DNA of 64,000 nucleotides from Thiomonas arsenitoxydans (GTDB lineage: Bacteria; Pseudomonadota; Gammaproteobacteria; Burkholderiales; Burkholderiaceae_C): the NCBI RefSeq assembly GCF_000253115.1, contig NC_014145.1, positions 1,116,001 through 1,180,000 of the forward strand, in the 5' to 3' direction. Below are positions 54,507-63,661 of the stretch, piece by piece. Below the pieces are notes generated by a model. The model saw only the letters and a list, made by a program, of their open reading frames with translations, made no database searches and was not told the origin of the DNA. A program made the translations under genes and the position numbers. Within the stretch, counting starts at the first letter, position 1. The number at the start of each line of letters is the position of its first letter.

Positions 54507-55108
54507 GGTGAAACGTCGGCGTCCAGCCGCTGCAGGTCGTCCGGGGTGTTGATGTTTTCGAAGGCGTGGGTGTCGTCGAAATCGACGATGGCCGTGGGGT
54601 GCTGCGCGGTCCAATGCTCGATCTTGCGCCCGCCGGATTGAAGGAAGGCTCCCAGATCGTCGCGCAGACTGGCCTCCATCAGGCAGAACACGGGCTGCAG
54701 CCGTCCTCCCGCGCGGGGCAGCGCGATGCGCGCAGAAGACTCCATCAGCGCGGCGCCCAGACGCGCGGCCAGATCGGTGGGCAACAGCGGCGAATCGCAG
54801 GGGGCGGTGAGCAGATACGGCGTGACACACGCTTGCAGTCCGGCAAGAAAGCCGGCCAGCGGCCCCGAAAACTCGTCCGGCGCGGCATCGGTCAACACCG
54901 GCAGGCCCCAGCCGCGATAGACCTCGACGTGGCGGTTCGCATTGAGCAACACCGTGCCCACCTGGGGCCTGAGCCGCTGCAACACTTGCCGTGCCAGCGG
55001 CTGGCCGCGCCAGGGCTGAAGGCCTTTGTCCACCCCGCCCATGCGGCTGCCGCGGCCCCCGGCGAGAATCAGGCCGGTGATGTCGGCGACGGCGATGGCG
55101 TGAGACAT
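54503..55108 (-). CDS. mobA: Molybdenum cofactor guanylyltransferase
   Basis: 201-aa nucleotidyltransferase adding GMP to Moco, as needed by DMSO-reductase-family enzymes. The N-terminal GLILAGGRGSRMGGVDKGLQPWRGQPL and GPLAGFLAGLQ, plus APCDSPLLP, are diagnostic. It begins one base after the stop of the small membrane protein gene. Confidence 0.95.
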   Translation of the reverse strand: MSHAIAVADITGLILAGGRGSRMGGVDKGLQPWRGQPLARQVLQRLRPQVGTVLLNANRHVEVYRGWGLPVLTDAAPDEFSGPLAGFLAGLQACVTPYLLTAPCDSPLLPTDLAARLGAALMESSARIALPRAGGRLQPVFCLMEASLRDDLGAFLQSGGRKIEHWTAQHPTAIVDFDDTHAFENINTPDDLQRLDADVSP

Positions 55109-55109
55109 C

Positions 55110-55463
55110 TCAAAACCTCTCGCGCTCGTCCGGTTCGCGCACCTGTTGTGTGGCGTGAGAGGCGTCGGCCCAGCGCACCGGGCCTTTCATGATGGACACC
55201 ACCAGGCAGCCGATGCCCACGGTGAACACCAGCGTGGCGTCGAACAGGCTCATACCGATGCAAAAAATATCGATCAGATCGCGGGTGGGCTGCGGGTCGC
55301 CGTTCACCAGACCGGGCTGATAGCCGGTCTTGATCCACGCGCCAATGATCCAGGGCAGACTCACGCCGATGACGTAGGCCGGAATCAGCCAGCGGGTGAG
55401 CACCCGCTCGAGGCCGGGTGCGCCGAGCGGGGTGCGGGCAGGAGTGACGGGGCTTGCACACAT
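55110..55463 (-). CDS. Small two-helix membrane protein
   Basis: 117-aa unrecognised protein with two hydrophobic segments (LIPAYVIGVSLPWIIGAWI, about residues 26-44, and MSLFDATLVFTVGIGCLVVSIM, about 71-92) and a charged C-terminus. It sits between the DksA-like gene and mobA with gaps of 10 and 1 bases, so it belongs to that operon. The start ATG at 55463 is chosen because the sequence further upstream is antisense-like. Confidence 0.7.
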   Translation of the reverse strand: MCASPVTPARTPLGAPGLERVLTRWLIPAYVIGVSLPWIIGAWIKTGYQPGLVNGDPQPTRDLIDIFCIGMSLFDATLVFTVGIGCLVVSIMKGPVRWADASHATQQVREPDERERF

Positions 55464-55473
55464 GCCCCGGATG

Positions 55474-55860
55474 CTACAGCCGCGCGCCGCCGGGCGTGTG
55501 ATGCTGATGCTCGAAACGCTGCTGGCAGGCGGTGCAACGCAGCACGGTGGGCTCGGCCAGCAGGCGGGCGGGCTCGATCTCCGCGCCGCAGTCGATGCAG
55601 ATGCCGAAGTCGGGCGTATCCAGACGCTGTAGCGCGCTGTCGATGGCGGCAAGCTCGGTGGCGTCGCGCGCGGTCGAGGCGATTTCCACCGCGTCCATCG
55701 ATTCGACCACGGCCTCATCGTCGGTTTCGCCGCGGTGGCTGCGCACCGCCAGCGTGCCCTCGTCGCTGATGGACTCGTCCCGGAGGTCGGCCAGCATCTG
55801 GACGCGGCGTTGCTGCAGTTTGTCGCGCAGGGTATTGCGCAGGTCAGTGGCGAGGCTCAT
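55474..55860 (-). CDS. DksA/TraR-family zinc-finger protein
   Basis: 128-aa protein with an N-terminal coiled-coil region and the C4 zinc finger CIDCGAEIEPARLLAEPTVLRCTACQ near the C-terminus. DksA-type proteins bind the RNA polymerase secondary channel and modulate transcription with ppGpp. It is a short paralogue; whether the Asp tip of true DksA is functional here is unclear. First gene of a probable dksA-like/membrane protein/mobA/moeA unit. Confidence 0.88.
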   Translation of the reverse strand: MSLATDLRNTLRDKLQQRRVQMLADLRDESISDEGTLAVRSHRGETDDEAVVESMDAVEIASTARDATELAAIDSALQRLDTPDFGICIDCGAEIEPARLLAEPTVLRCTACQQRFEHQHHTPGGARL

Positions 55861-55946
55861 GTCGTTCTCCTTGTTGTGCGATGCAGCTGATGATGCGCTT
55901 ATTTTGGAAGGTCGGAGCGGGCACCGGCTTGCGTTGGCGCAACACA

Positions 55947-57485
55947 TCACTCACTGTGCATGAATTGCCGCAGACGGAAACCGAGCAGTCGCAGCGTAGC
56001 GAAATACAGCACGGCGGCCACGGCCAGCAGGCCCAGCCCCATGCCCAGCCGCAGCAGGTCGCCATGCGCCCGGTCCCACGGCAGGGCGACGGCGCCCCAC
56101 AACATCACCCCGCCCAGCGGCAGTTGTGCCAGAGCCACCTTGAGCGCATACCGCCCCCAGCCCGGTTGCGGCTGAAACATGCCGCGTCGGCGCAGCCCGC
56201 GAAACAGCAGGCTGGCATTGAGCAGCGCGCCCACGGAGATGGCCAGCGCCAGCCCGGCATGCCCCAGCCACGGCACGAACAGCAGGTTCATCAGCTGGGT
56301 GCACACCAGCACCACCAGGGCGATTTTCACCGGGGTGCGCAAGTCTTGCCGGGCGTAGAAGCCGGGGGCGAGAATCTTGACGCCGATCAACGCGATCAGG
56401 CCGATGCCATAAGCCCGCAGTGCGCTCGTCGTGGCCAGCACATCCGCATGGTCGAAGCGGCCGTAGTTGTAAAGCATCGATACCAGCGGCTGGGCGAAGA
56501 TCAGCAGCGCGATGGCGCTGGGCAGCGCCAGCACCAGGGTGAGGCGCAGCCCCCAGTCGAGCAGGGTGCTGTACTTGGCCACGTCTTGCGTGGCGCTGGC
56601 GCGCGACAGGCTGGGCAACAGCACCGAGCCCAGCGCCACGCCGAGAATGGCGGTGGGGAATTCCATCAGCCGGTCCGCATACGCCAGCCAGGACACGCTG
56701 CCCGCATGCAGGTGCGACGCGATCTGCGTGTTGATGACAATGGACACCTGCGCCACCGAAACCGACAGGCTCGCGGGCAGCATCTGCTTGACCACGCGGT
56801 GCACGCCCTCAGATCGCCAGGCCTTGAGAAAGCTCAGCCGAAAGCGTGGCACCACGGCGTACTTGCGCAGCGCCGGCCATTGCACCGCCAACTGCGCCAC
56901 CCCGCCGATCATCACCCCGATCGCCAGGGCGAAAATGGGCGGATGCACCAGTTTGTGAAACGCCACTGCGGCGCCGATGATCGCCAAGTTGAGCAGCGCC
57001 GGGGTGACCGCGGGCACCGCGAAGTGCTTCCAGGTATTGAGAATGCCTGCGCTGAGCGCCACCAACGAAATCAGCCCCGCGTAGGGAAACATCAGCCGAG
57101 TCATCCAGACGGCCGCGTCAAACGCTTCGGGATGCAGGCCGGACGCTGTGAGCCACACCAGCACTGGCGCGAGTAGCACGCCGACAAGGCTGATCGCCGC
57201 GAGTATCCACAACAGCGCGGTGGACACCTGATCGATCAGCTCTTGCGTCTGCTCTTCCGTCTGGGTCTGCCGCGTCTGCGACAACAGGGGCACGAAAGCC
57301 TGCGAAAACGCGCCCTCGGCAAACATGCGGCGCAGCAGATTGGGCAGGCGAAACGCCACGTTGAACGCATCGGTCCAGGCGCTGGCGCCGAAATAAGTCG
57401 CCACCATGATTTCCCGCACCAGGCCGGTGATGCGCGAGGTCAGGGTGAGAAGCGAGATGGTGGAGGCGGCCTTGAGCAGATTCAC
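55947..57485 (-). CDS. murJ: Lipid II flippase MurJ (MviN)
   Basis: 512-aa, 14-helix inner-membrane flippase for peptidoglycan lipid II. The start [35 protein letters not shown] and [17 protein letters not shown] are diagnostic. Divergent from rpsT, as in many Betaproteobacteria. Confidence 0.97.
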   Translation of the reverse strand: MNLLKAASTISLLTLTSRITGLVREIMVATYFGASAWTDAFNVAFRLPNLLRRMFAEGAFSQAFVPLLSQTRQTQTEEQTQELIDQVSTALLWILAAISLVGVLLAPVLVWLTASGLHPEAFDAAVWMTRLMFPYAGLISLVALSAGILNTWKHFAVPAVTPALLNLAIIGAAVAFHKLVHPPIFALAIGVMIGGVAQLAVQWPALRKYAVVPRFRLSFLKAWRSEGVHRVVKQMLPASLSVSVAQVSIVINTQIASHLHAGSVSWLAYADRLMEFPTAILGVALGSVLLPSLSRASATQDVAKYSTLLDWGLRLTLVLALPSAIALLIFAQPLVSMLYNYGRFDHADVLATTSALRAYGIGLIALIGVKILAPGFYARQDLRTPVKIALVVLVCTQLMNLLFVPWLGHAGLALAISVGALLNASLLFRGLRRRGMFQPQPGWGRYALKVALAQLPLGGVMLWGAVALPWDRAHGDLLRLGMGLGLLAVAAVLYFATLRLLGFRLRQFMHSE

Positions 57486-57551
57486 CGGGCAGCATTATAG
57501 GAATTCGCAGGCCTCGGCCTCGAAGAGGCTGGCGCCCCGCTATTTTTTGTC

Positions 57552-57557
57552 TATAAT
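57552..57557 (+). promoter_or_regulatory. rpsT promoter -10 element
   Basis: TATAAT, 40 bases before the rpsT start codon. The matching -35 position (57529-57534, CTGGCG) is poor. Confidence 0.6.
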
Positions 57558-57597
57558 GGCCGGTTTCCCGAGCAGGCAATACAGAAGGATTTCAACT

Positions 57598-57918
57598 ATG
57601 GCAACCAAAGCCGCAGCCAAAAAGAAGAGCGTTCGCACCCCGTCGGGTCGCAAACGCGCGCGTCAATCCGTCAAGGCCAACGCCGCCAACACCGCGCTGC
57701 GTTCGCGTTTTCGCACGGCTGTGAAGTCGGTTCGCAAGGCCATCGCCGCTGGCGATCACGCCAAGGCGATGGAAGTGTTCAAGGCCAACGCCCCGGTGCT
57801 GGACTCGATCGCCGACAAAAAGATTTTCCACAAGAACACCGCAGCGCGTCACAAGAGCCGCCTGAACGCGGCGATCAAGGCGCTGGCCTCCTCTGCCGCT
57901 ACCGGCGCCGCGGCCTGA
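57598..57918 (+). CDS. rpsT: 30S ribosomal protein S20
   Basis: 106-aa basic protein of the small ribosomal subunit. [40 protein letters not shown] is typical, with an Ala-rich C-terminal extension. GAAGGA lies 7-8 bases before the ATG at 57598. Confidence 0.97.
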   Translation: MATKAAAKKKSVRTPSGRKRARQSVKANAANTALRSRFRTAVKSVRKAIAAGDHAKAMEVFKANAPVLDSIADKKIFHKNTAARHKSRLNAAIKALASSAATGAAA

Positions 57919-57971
57919 TTTGCTTTGCCTGCTCTGGTCGGCCTCTGGGTTGACCAAAAGATTGACCACAC

Positions 57972-57999
57972 AAAAAAGCCCGCATCTGCGGGCTTTTTT
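57972..57999. terminator. Bidirectional rho-independent terminator
   Basis: Six As, the 7-bp stem GCCCGCA/TGCGGGC with a 2-base loop, then six Ts. It serves rpsT on the plus strand and the convergent DUF3579 gene on the minus strand. Confidence 0.92.
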
Positions 58000-58042
58000 G
58001 TGTGCGCCTATGTCTTCAAGTCAGCGCGGGGGCGGGAAGTTC

Positions 58043-58456
58043 TCAAGCGGTTTGAAACACGCGCTGCAGCGTTTCGCGCGCCGTTTGCAGGTCTTCTACC
58101 TCGGCATCCATTTCAGCGTCAATTGCGGCGGCTTGCGTCAGGCAGGCTTCAACCACGTCGAGCTGGTTGTCGCGGGCGAAGTTGAGCAGGAAATCAAACG
58201 CCATGGGCTCGATATCACGCAGCGACTCGCTCACCACCAAGCAACGCACGCCGTCCACCAAGGTGGGCACGCAATAGGGCGAGTAACCGAGGTGGGCTTC
58301 TTTGCGGCACAGACCGACGGGACGGAAGCGGGCCATCAGCCCAGCCAGGCGTTCTGCCCAGTCGCTCGGGCGGAAGGTGCGTCCCTCGGTGGTGACGCCG
58401 CGAATGAAAATTTCTCTGGGTTTGACCAGTTCTAGGGAGTGTGGAAAGGCGCTCAT
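58043..58456 (-). CDS. DUF3579 family protein
   Basis: 137-aa cytoplasmic protein restricted largely to Betaproteobacteria and relatives. PREIFIRGVTTEGRTFRPSDWAERLAGLMARF and GYSPYCVPTLVDGVRCLVVSESL match the family. Function unknown. The ATG at 58456 begins the conserved part. Divergent from argD, the usual arrangement in Burkholderiales. Confidence 0.88.
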   Translation of the reverse strand: MSAFPHSLELVKPREIFIRGVTTEGRTFRPSDWAERLAGLMARFRPVGLCRKEAHLGYSPYCVPTLVDGVRCLVVSESLRDIEPMAFDFLLNFARDNQLDVVEACLTQAAAIDAEMDAEVEDLQTARETLQRVFQTA

Positions 58457-58504
58457 GGCTGTGAATCCTTGAAGAGGCAGTTTTGCTGCGGTGCCGCAAT
58501 TATG

Positions 58505-58561
58505 CTGCAATGCAGTATTACCGGGTAAACCCGAACGGTGATTCTGTGTTGCAGTTGCAAC
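58505..58561. promoter_or_regulatory. Three small dyads in the DUF3579-argD intergenic region
   Basis: CTGCA-A-TGCAG (58505-58515), CGGGT-AA-ACCCG (58522-58533) and GTTGCA-GT-TGCAAC (58548-58561) lie in the 235-base gap between the divergent genes. They may be operators; none matches a box I can name. The gap otherwise holds only the argD promoter. Confidence 0.4.
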
Positions 58562-58605
58562 AAATGCTCCGGGCTGCCTGAGTTCAGCTGTCATGCGCCG
58601 CTCTC

Positions 58606-58611
58606 TATAAT
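58606..58611 (+). promoter_or_regulatory. argD promoter -10 element
   Basis: TATAAT 80 bases before the argD start, with a weak -35 (TTCAGC, 58583-58588) at 17-base spacing. Confidence 0.55.
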
Positions 58612-58691
58612 TTCACTTTGCCCCCGGAGGCGCAGTGCTTTTTTATGCCTTGCCCGCCGGGTTTGCTTTTTTTTGCAAAGGAGAAATGACC

Positions 58692-59879
58692 ATGCCCTCT
58701 CATGTGATGAACACCTATGCGCGGCTGCCCATTGCCCTGGCGCATGGCGAGGGGGCGTGGGTGTGGGATACCCAGGGCAAACGCTATCTGGACGCGCTTT
58801 CGGGCATCGCAGTCAACACGCTGGGCCATGCGCATCCGAGGCTGGTCGCCGCACTGACCGATCAGGTGGGCAAGCTGATCCACACGTCCAATCTGTATCA
58901 GATTCCCCTACAGGAGCAGTTGGCCGACCGTTTATGCGCCTTGGGCAGCATGGACACGGCGTTTTTCTGCAACTCGGGGCTGGAAGCCAACGAAGCGGCG
59001 ATCAAGCTGGCGCGTTTGCACGGTCACAACAAAGGGATCGACCGTCCGGAAATCGTGGTGTTCGAGCGGGCGTTTCATGGGCGCTCGCTGGCCACGCTCT
59101 CGGCCACAGGCAATCCCAAAGTGCAAAAAGGCTTCGAGCCGCTGGTCGAAGGTTTCGTGCGCGTGCCGCTGAACGACGCCTCGGCCTTGCAAAGCGTGGC
59201 CGAGACGCACCCCAATGTCGTGGCGGTATTCATCGAGGCGATTCAGGGCGAGGGCGGCATTCAACCGGCGCACGCTGATTTCTTGCGCGCTGCGCGCACG
59301 CTATGCGATCGTCACGGTTGGCTGCTGATGATCGACGAAGTGCAATGCGGCACGGGGCGGACCGGCAAATGGTTCGCCCATCAGTGGGCCGGGGTGAGTC
59401 CCGACGTGATCGCCATGGCCAAGGGGCTGGCTTCGGGCGTGCCCATCGGCGCCATTCTGGCGCGCGGGGCGGCCGCGACCACTTTCGGCCCCGGACAGCA
59501 TGGCACCACGTTTGGCGGCAATCCGCTAGCCTGCCGTGCCGCGCTGGAAACCCTCGCCGTGATCGAAGACGATGGCCTTTTGGCCAACGCGCAGGCGCGC
59601 GGTGAGCAGATTCAGCATGCGCTGCGTCATGCGTTTGCCGGCCATGCTGGCGTGGTGGAGGTGCGCGGTCAGGGCTTGATGATCGGCATCGAGCTCGACC
59701 GGCCGGCCGGTGCGCTGGTGGGGCGGATGCTGGAGCGCGGGGTGTTGCTCAACGTCACGCAGGAGCGGGTTGTCCGCCTGTTGCCACCGCTGATCTTCAC
59801 CCAGGAGCAAGCTGACGCGCTGGTGCAGGCGCTGGTTCCCGCGGTGCTTGATTTTTTGCAGGACGCGCCCGCGAAATAA
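58692..59879 (+). CDS. argD: Acetylornithine aminotransferase
   Basis: 395-aa PLP enzyme of arginine synthesis (also able to act in lysine synthesis). GLEANEAAIKLAR, AFHGRSLATLSATG, LLMIDEVQCGTGRTGKWFA, the PLP lysine in AMAKGLASGVPIGA, and GTTFGGNPLACRAA are intact. ATG 58692 is preferred over ATG 58686 because GGAG at 58680-58683 is 8 bases from the former and only 2 from the latter. argF follows after 30 bases. Confidence 0.95.
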   Translation: MPSHVMNTYARLPIALAHGEGAWVWDTQGKRYLDALSGIAVNTLGHAHPRLVAALTDQVGKLIHTSNLYQIPLQEQLADRLCALGSMDTAFFCNSGLEANEAAIKLARLHGHNKGIDRPEIVVFERAFHGRSLATLSATGNPKVQKGFEPLVEGFVRVPLNDASALQSVAETHPNVVAVFIEAIQGEGGIQPAHADFLRAARTLCDRHGWLLMIDEVQCGTGRTGKWFAHQWAGVSPDVIAMAKGLASGVPIGAILARGAAATTFGPGQHGTTFGGNPLACRAALETLAVIEDDGLLANAQARGEQIQHALRHAFAGHAGVVEVRGQGLMIGIELDRPAGALVGRMLERGVLLNVTQERVVRLLPPLIFTQEQADALVQALVPAVLDFLQDAPAK

Positions 59880-59909
59880 GACACACAAAAGACATCCAAG
59901 GAGGCTGTG

Positions 59910-60845
59910 ATGAAAACCACGCTGCGGCACTATCTGCAATTTTCCGACCTGAACCGTGAGGAGTACGACTACGTTTTCGCCCGCGCCGCGCTGATCAAGG
60001 CCAAGTTCAAACGCTACGAGCCGCACCAGCCCCTGGTCGATCGCACCCTGGCGATGATTTTCGAGAAGCACTCCACCCGCACCCGGTTGAGCTTCGAGGC
60101 CGGCATGCACCAGCTCGGCGGCGCGGCCATCTACATCAATACCCGCGATAGCCAGTTGGGCCGTGGCGAGCCCATCGAAGATGCGGCGCAGGTGTTTTCG
60201 CGCATGGTCGATCTGGTGATGATTCGCACCTATGGTCAGGAAATCGTCGAGCGTTTCGCCGCGTATTCGCGCGTGCCGGTGATCAACGGCCTGACCAACG
60301 AGTTTCATCCCTGCCAGATCCTCGCCGATGTCATGACCTATATCGAGCATCGCGGCCCGATCCAGGGCAAGACCGTGGCCTGGATCGGCGACGCCAACAA
60401 TATGTTCTACACCTGGCTGCAGGCCGCGGAAGTGCTCGGTTTCACCCTGCACTTCGCCGGGCCGAAAGGCTATGGCGTCGAGAAGAACCGCCCGGGCTAC
60501 CCCCTGAGCGCGGCGCAGATCGCGCACCTGCGCGAGTTCGACGATCCGCGGCAAGCCTGCGAGGGCGCGCACCTCATCACTACCGATGTGTGGACGAGCA
60601 TGGGCTATGAGGCGGAAAAACTGGCGCGCGAGCAGGCGTTCAAGGGCTTCATGGTGGATGGCGAGATGATGGCCCGCGCCCATCCCGATGCGCTGTTCAT
60701 GCACTGCCTACCGGCGCACCGCGGCGAGGAAGTGGCGGCCGAAGTCATCGACGGGCCGCAGAGCGTGGTGTGGGACGAGGCGGAAAATCGCCTGCACGGC
60801 CAGAAGGCGCTGATGGAATTCCTGCTTTTGGGGCGCCTGGATTGA
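59910..60845 (+). CDS. argF: Ornithine carbamoyltransferase
   Basis: 311-aa enzyme forming citrulline from ornithine and carbamoyl phosphate. The carbamoyl-phosphate motif STRTR (in EKHSTRTRLSFE), HPCQILAD and the ornithine-loop HCLPAHRGEEV are intact. AAGGAGG precedes the ATG at 59910 (an in-frame GTG lies one codon upstream). Forms an argDF unit. Confidence 0.97.
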   Translation: MKTTLRHYLQFSDLNREEYDYVFARAALIKAKFKRYEPHQPLVDRTLAMIFEKHSTRTRLSFEAGMHQLGGAAIYINTRDSQLGRGEPIEDAAQVFSRMVDLVMIRTYGQEIVERFAAYSRVPVINGLTNEFHPCQILADVMTYIEHRGPIQGKTVAWIGDANNMFYTWLQAAEVLGFTLHFAGPKGYGVEKNRPGYPLSAAQIAHLREFDDPRQACEGAHLITTDVWTSMGYEAEKLAREQAFKGFMVDGEMMARAHPDALFMHCLPAHRGEEVAAEVIDGPQSVVWDEAENRLHGQKALMEFLLLGRLD

Positions 60846-60966
60846 CACTGTTCTCCTAGGCGAGGTCGGGTGGCTCTAGCGCCCGCCCTAAGTCGCATTT
60901 AAGTCGGCCTGAGCAAAATCTTGTTGCGGTGCATCGTCAGGCGATGCATCGTTCGGGAGTTCAGGC

Positions 60967-62010
60967 ATGGCGTTCACACAACAAAATTCTTCTGCGCCGC
61001 AGCACGGCCATGGCGTTCCTCACGTCAGGCTGCCGCTTGTTCAGGCCGACGCCGAAAAGGCTGGGCCGCCCGGTATGGCCGATCAGACTGCGATGCGGGC
61101 GCTGCGTTGGCTGCGCCTCGTGTTCGGGGTGTGCTTCGCCATCAACCTCGGGCTGCACTTGCATCCGCAATACGCCGCGCAGTTCGCGCGTCAGGCCGCT
61201 GATGTGGCGGCTCAGCCGCACTGGCTTGCCTTGTGGGATGGTGCGGTTTGGCGCGTTTTGTCTGCTGCCGAGGTGAGCAAGGGCTTGGCGCTGCTGTTTG
61301 GTGTCGAGACCCTGCTTACCGTCGGGCTGTTGACGGGCTGGGGATTTCCGGCAATGGGATGGCTGGGGCTGGCCTACGAACTGCTGGTGTGGAGCGCGCT
61401 CGGCGGCGGCGCTGGCACGGTGGCCCTGGTCTATGCGCTGGGTTTTGCGCTATTGCTGTTGCTGCGGGCATGGCAGGGTTCGGCGTGGTCTGACGCGGCG
61501 CTGCGCAGGCCCGGTCTGTCGCAGATGCGCTGGGCCTTCTGGCTGGTCGGACTGCTTTGGATTGCGATCGTTTGGACGGCCTGGCAGCCGGGCCTCGGGC
61601 TGCGCCTGTCGGACGCTTTGATTCAGGCGCAGGCCCACGCGCCAAACGGGCAGGCGGAGTGGATTGCGGCCTGGGCCGGTCTCGCACAAGCGCTCGGCAT
61701 GGGTGCGTTCGCTGTGCTGATCGCGCTGGTCAACACCTTGATCGCCGCGGGTTTGCTGCTGGCGCCGTGGCTGCCGCGCCGGTCGCGCCGCTGGCTGCTG
61801 TGGAGCGGGCTGATCTTCAGCCTGCTGGCCTGGAGCCTGAGCGGGGCGCTGGGTATTTTTCCCCGCAGTCAGGCAGACACGCTGAGTGCCGCGGCGATAG
61901 GGGCGTGGCTTTTCGGGCTTCTTTTGGCGGCGCACCCTTGGCTCGAAGCGGCGCCTCCTGGGGTTACGACTACGTCACCTGAAATGCGCCGGGATGGCGA
62001 TGCGGCCTGA
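60967..62010 (+). CDS. Multi-pass membrane protein of unknown function
   Basis: 347-aa protein with about 8-9 hydrophobic helices after a 40-residue polar N-terminus. Segments such as LFGVETLLTVGLLTGWGFPAMGWLGLAYELLVW vaguely resemble DoxX/DoxD- or HTTM-type proteins, but no signature is clear. ATG 61075 (MADQTAMRALRW) is a plausible alternative start nearer the first helix. The 120-base gap before it contains a CGATGCATCG palindrome (60943-60952). Its stop is adjacent to the convergent zinc-ribbon gene. Confidence 0.7.
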   Translation: MAFTQQNSSAPQHGHGVPHVRLPLVQADAEKAGPPGMADQTAMRALRWLRLVFGVCFAINLGLHLHPQYAAQFARQAADVAAQPHWLALWDGAVWRVLSAAEVSKGLALLFGVETLLTVGLLTGWGFPAMGWLGLAYELLVWSALGGGAGTVALVYALGFALLLLLRAWQGSAWSDAALRRPGLSQMRWAFWLVGLLWIAIVWTAWQPGLGLRLSDALIQAQAHAPNGQAEWIAAWAGLAQALGMGAFAVLIALVNTLIAAGLLLAPWLPRRSRRWLLWSGLIFSLLAWSLSGALGIFPRSQADTLSAAAIGAWLFGLLLAAHPWLEAAPPGVTTTSPEMRRDGDAA

Positions 62011-62331
62011 TCAGAACGAGGACGAATCCGGGCGGCTGTGGCCGCATTTCCAGCATTGAGCGAATTGCGGACCGTGACGTTCGCCGCAGTCGGGGCAGGT
62101 CCACGGCGCGCCGCGCAGGGGGGTGCGCAATTCCTGCAGCAACTGTTTGGCGCTCGCCAGATCGTCGTCGTCGAGCACCCAGACCGCTGGGTTGCATTGA
62201 TCGGGCGGAATCTCGCCCGCGATGCTGGTGAGGTAGCGCGAGAACACTTCGGCGCGCAGGCCTGCGGCGTTGAGCGCATCGGCCCAAAGCGTGGCGATTA
62301 ACAGATTGGGCGCGATGTCCACCCGCTTCAT
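62011..62331 (-). CDS. DUF2007-type protein with C-terminal zinc ribbon
   Basis: 106-aa protein. Residues 1-70 resemble the DUF2007 (putative signal-transducing) domain (ATLWADALNAAGLRAEVFSRYLTSIAGEIP, AVWVLDDDDLASAKQLLQEL). The C-terminus has a CPDCGERHGPQFAQCWKCG zinc ribbon. Function unknown. It overlaps rsgA by 4 bases and is translationally coupled to it. Confidence 0.82.
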   Translation of the reverse strand: MKRVDIAPNLLIATLWADALNAAGLRAEVFSRYLTSIAGEIPPDQCNPAVWVLDDDDLASAKQLLQELRTPLRGAPWTCPDCGERHGPQFAQCWKCGHSRPDSSSF

Positions 62332-63293
62332 CGCGGTGCAGCCGAGGTGAGTTCAGCATAGAGCGTGCGGTAGAGCGCCAGCCGCGACGCAGAGATGGCT
62401 TGCGGGTCGGTGGTGAACACGCAGCCGGGCTCGTCGCGATGGGTGCAGTTCTGAAAACGGCACTGCCCGTTGCGCGCGCGGATTTCCGGAAAGCCGTGCT
62501 GCAACTGCGACACCGAGAGATGATGCAGACCGAAGGACTGGAAGCCTGGCGAATCCATCAGCACGCTTCCCGGCGGAAAGCCGGGTAGGTCGTATAGCCG
62601 TGTCGCGGTCGTGGTGTGCTTGCCGGCTGACAATGCCTCGGAAATTTCGCGCGTGGGCGCCTGCGCCTGCGGCGCCAGCAGATTCGTCAGGCTGGACTTG
62701 CCCACGCCGGAGGCGCCCAGCAGCAGCGTGGTTTGGCCGCTGAGCAAGGGGGTCAGCACAGCCAGCGCGGCTTGTGGGTCGGTGCGCACCGAGAGTTCGA
62801 GCACTTCGTAGCCCAAATCGCGATACAGCCGCATCTCGGCCCGCGCGGCTTCGGCTTGCGGCAGGTCGCATTTGTTCAGCAGTAGGGTTGAGGGAATGTC
62901 GGCCGCGTCTGCCGCGATGAGCGCGCGGCCGATCAGGCCGTGCTGGATGCCAGGATAGGTGGCGGTGACCAGCATCACGCGGTCGAGGTTGGCAGCAAAC
63001 ATCTTGCTGCGCCAGAGATCTTCGCGCCACAGTGCATTGCGGCGCGCATGCACCTGTTCGATGGCCAGCGGCGCATCACCCGGGGCGAGGGTGACACGGT
63101 CGCCGCAGACCACCTCGGCGCGCTTGCCGCGGGGCACGCAGGCGAGCACCGTGCCATCGTCAAGCTGCGCCAGATAGTGCCGCCCAAACGCACCGACGAT
63201 GCGTGCGGTCAAACCGTGGGAGGTGGACGGTGCGGATTTGGTGCTGCGCTTGCCCTTGGGGCGTTGGGGGTTGTGGCGCTCTAGGTCGTCCAT
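62328..63293 (-). CDS. rsgA: Small ribosomal subunit biogenesis GTPase RsgA
   Basis: 321-aa circularly permuted GTPase that checks late 30S assembly. OB-fold N-domain, then motifs in permuted order: G4 LLNKCDL, G1 GASGVGKSS, G3 DSPGFQSFG. The C-terminal zinc knuckle is CRFQNCTHRDEPGC. ATG 63293 (MDDLERHN) is chosen as the start of the basic N-terminal tail. Confidence 0.96.
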   Translation of the reverse strand: MDDLERHNPQRPKGKRSTKSAPSTSHGLTARIVGAFGRHYLAQLDDGTVLACVPRGKRAEVVCGDRVTLAPGDAPLAIEQVHARRNALWREDLWRSKMFAANLDRVMLVTATYPGIQHGLIGRALIAADAADIPSTLLLNKCDLPQAEAARAEMRLYRDLGYEVLELSVRTDPQAALAVLTPLLSGQTTLLLGASGVGKSSLTNLLAPQAQAPTREISEALSAGKHTTTATRLYDLPGFPPGSVLMDSPGFQSFGLHHLSVSQLQHGFPEIRARNGQCRFQNCTHRDEPGCVFTTDPQAISASRLALYRTLYAELTSAAPR

Positions 63294-63310
63294 GCCGGCC
63301 GTTTGGCGGT

Positions 63311-63655
63311 TTAGCGCGCGGCGCCCTGGGCAAACATCGCGTCGGCTTTGGCCGCGCAAATGAAGTCGTTTCGGGTAATACCGCCGGCCGAATGGGTGTT
63401 GAACGCCACGCTGCAGCGGTTGTATTGCACCAGCAAGTCGGGGTGATGGTCTTCGCGGTGCACCACCCACGCCAGCGCATTCACGAAGGCGAGAGTCTGG
63501 TAGTAGTTGCCGAAGGCGTAGGTCTTGCGGATGCTGCCGTCTTCAAACTGCCAGCCGTCCAGCAGTTGCAGGTAGGGCGTCATGGCCGCGGTGTCCAGGC
63601 GCTGGCTGGCGTCTAGCGGCATGCAGTGGCTGTCGAGCAAATCCTGGAGTGTCAT
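63311..63655 (-). CDS. phhB: Pterin-4a-carbinolamine dehydratase
   Basis: 114-aa enzyme recycling the pterin cofactor of phenylalanine hydroxylase. The motif VHREDHHPDLLVQYNRCSVAFNTHSAGGIT is diagnostic. Phenylalanine hydroxylase is not in the window. It lies between rsgA and an M48 peptidase, the usual order in Burkholderiales. Confidence 0.94.
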   Translation of the reverse strand: MTLQDLLDSHCMPLDASQRLDTAAMTPYLQLLDGWQFEDGSIRKTYAFGNYYQTLAFVNALAWVVHREDHHPDLLVQYNRCSVAFNTHSAGGITRNDFICAAKADAMFAQGAAR

Positions 63656-63661
63656 GGCTGT

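Noticed and set aside
60943..60952. CGATGCATCG palindrome before the membrane-protein gene as an operator
   Set aside because: A short palindrome containing a common restriction-like core, with no second copy in an informative place; not strong enough to annotate.
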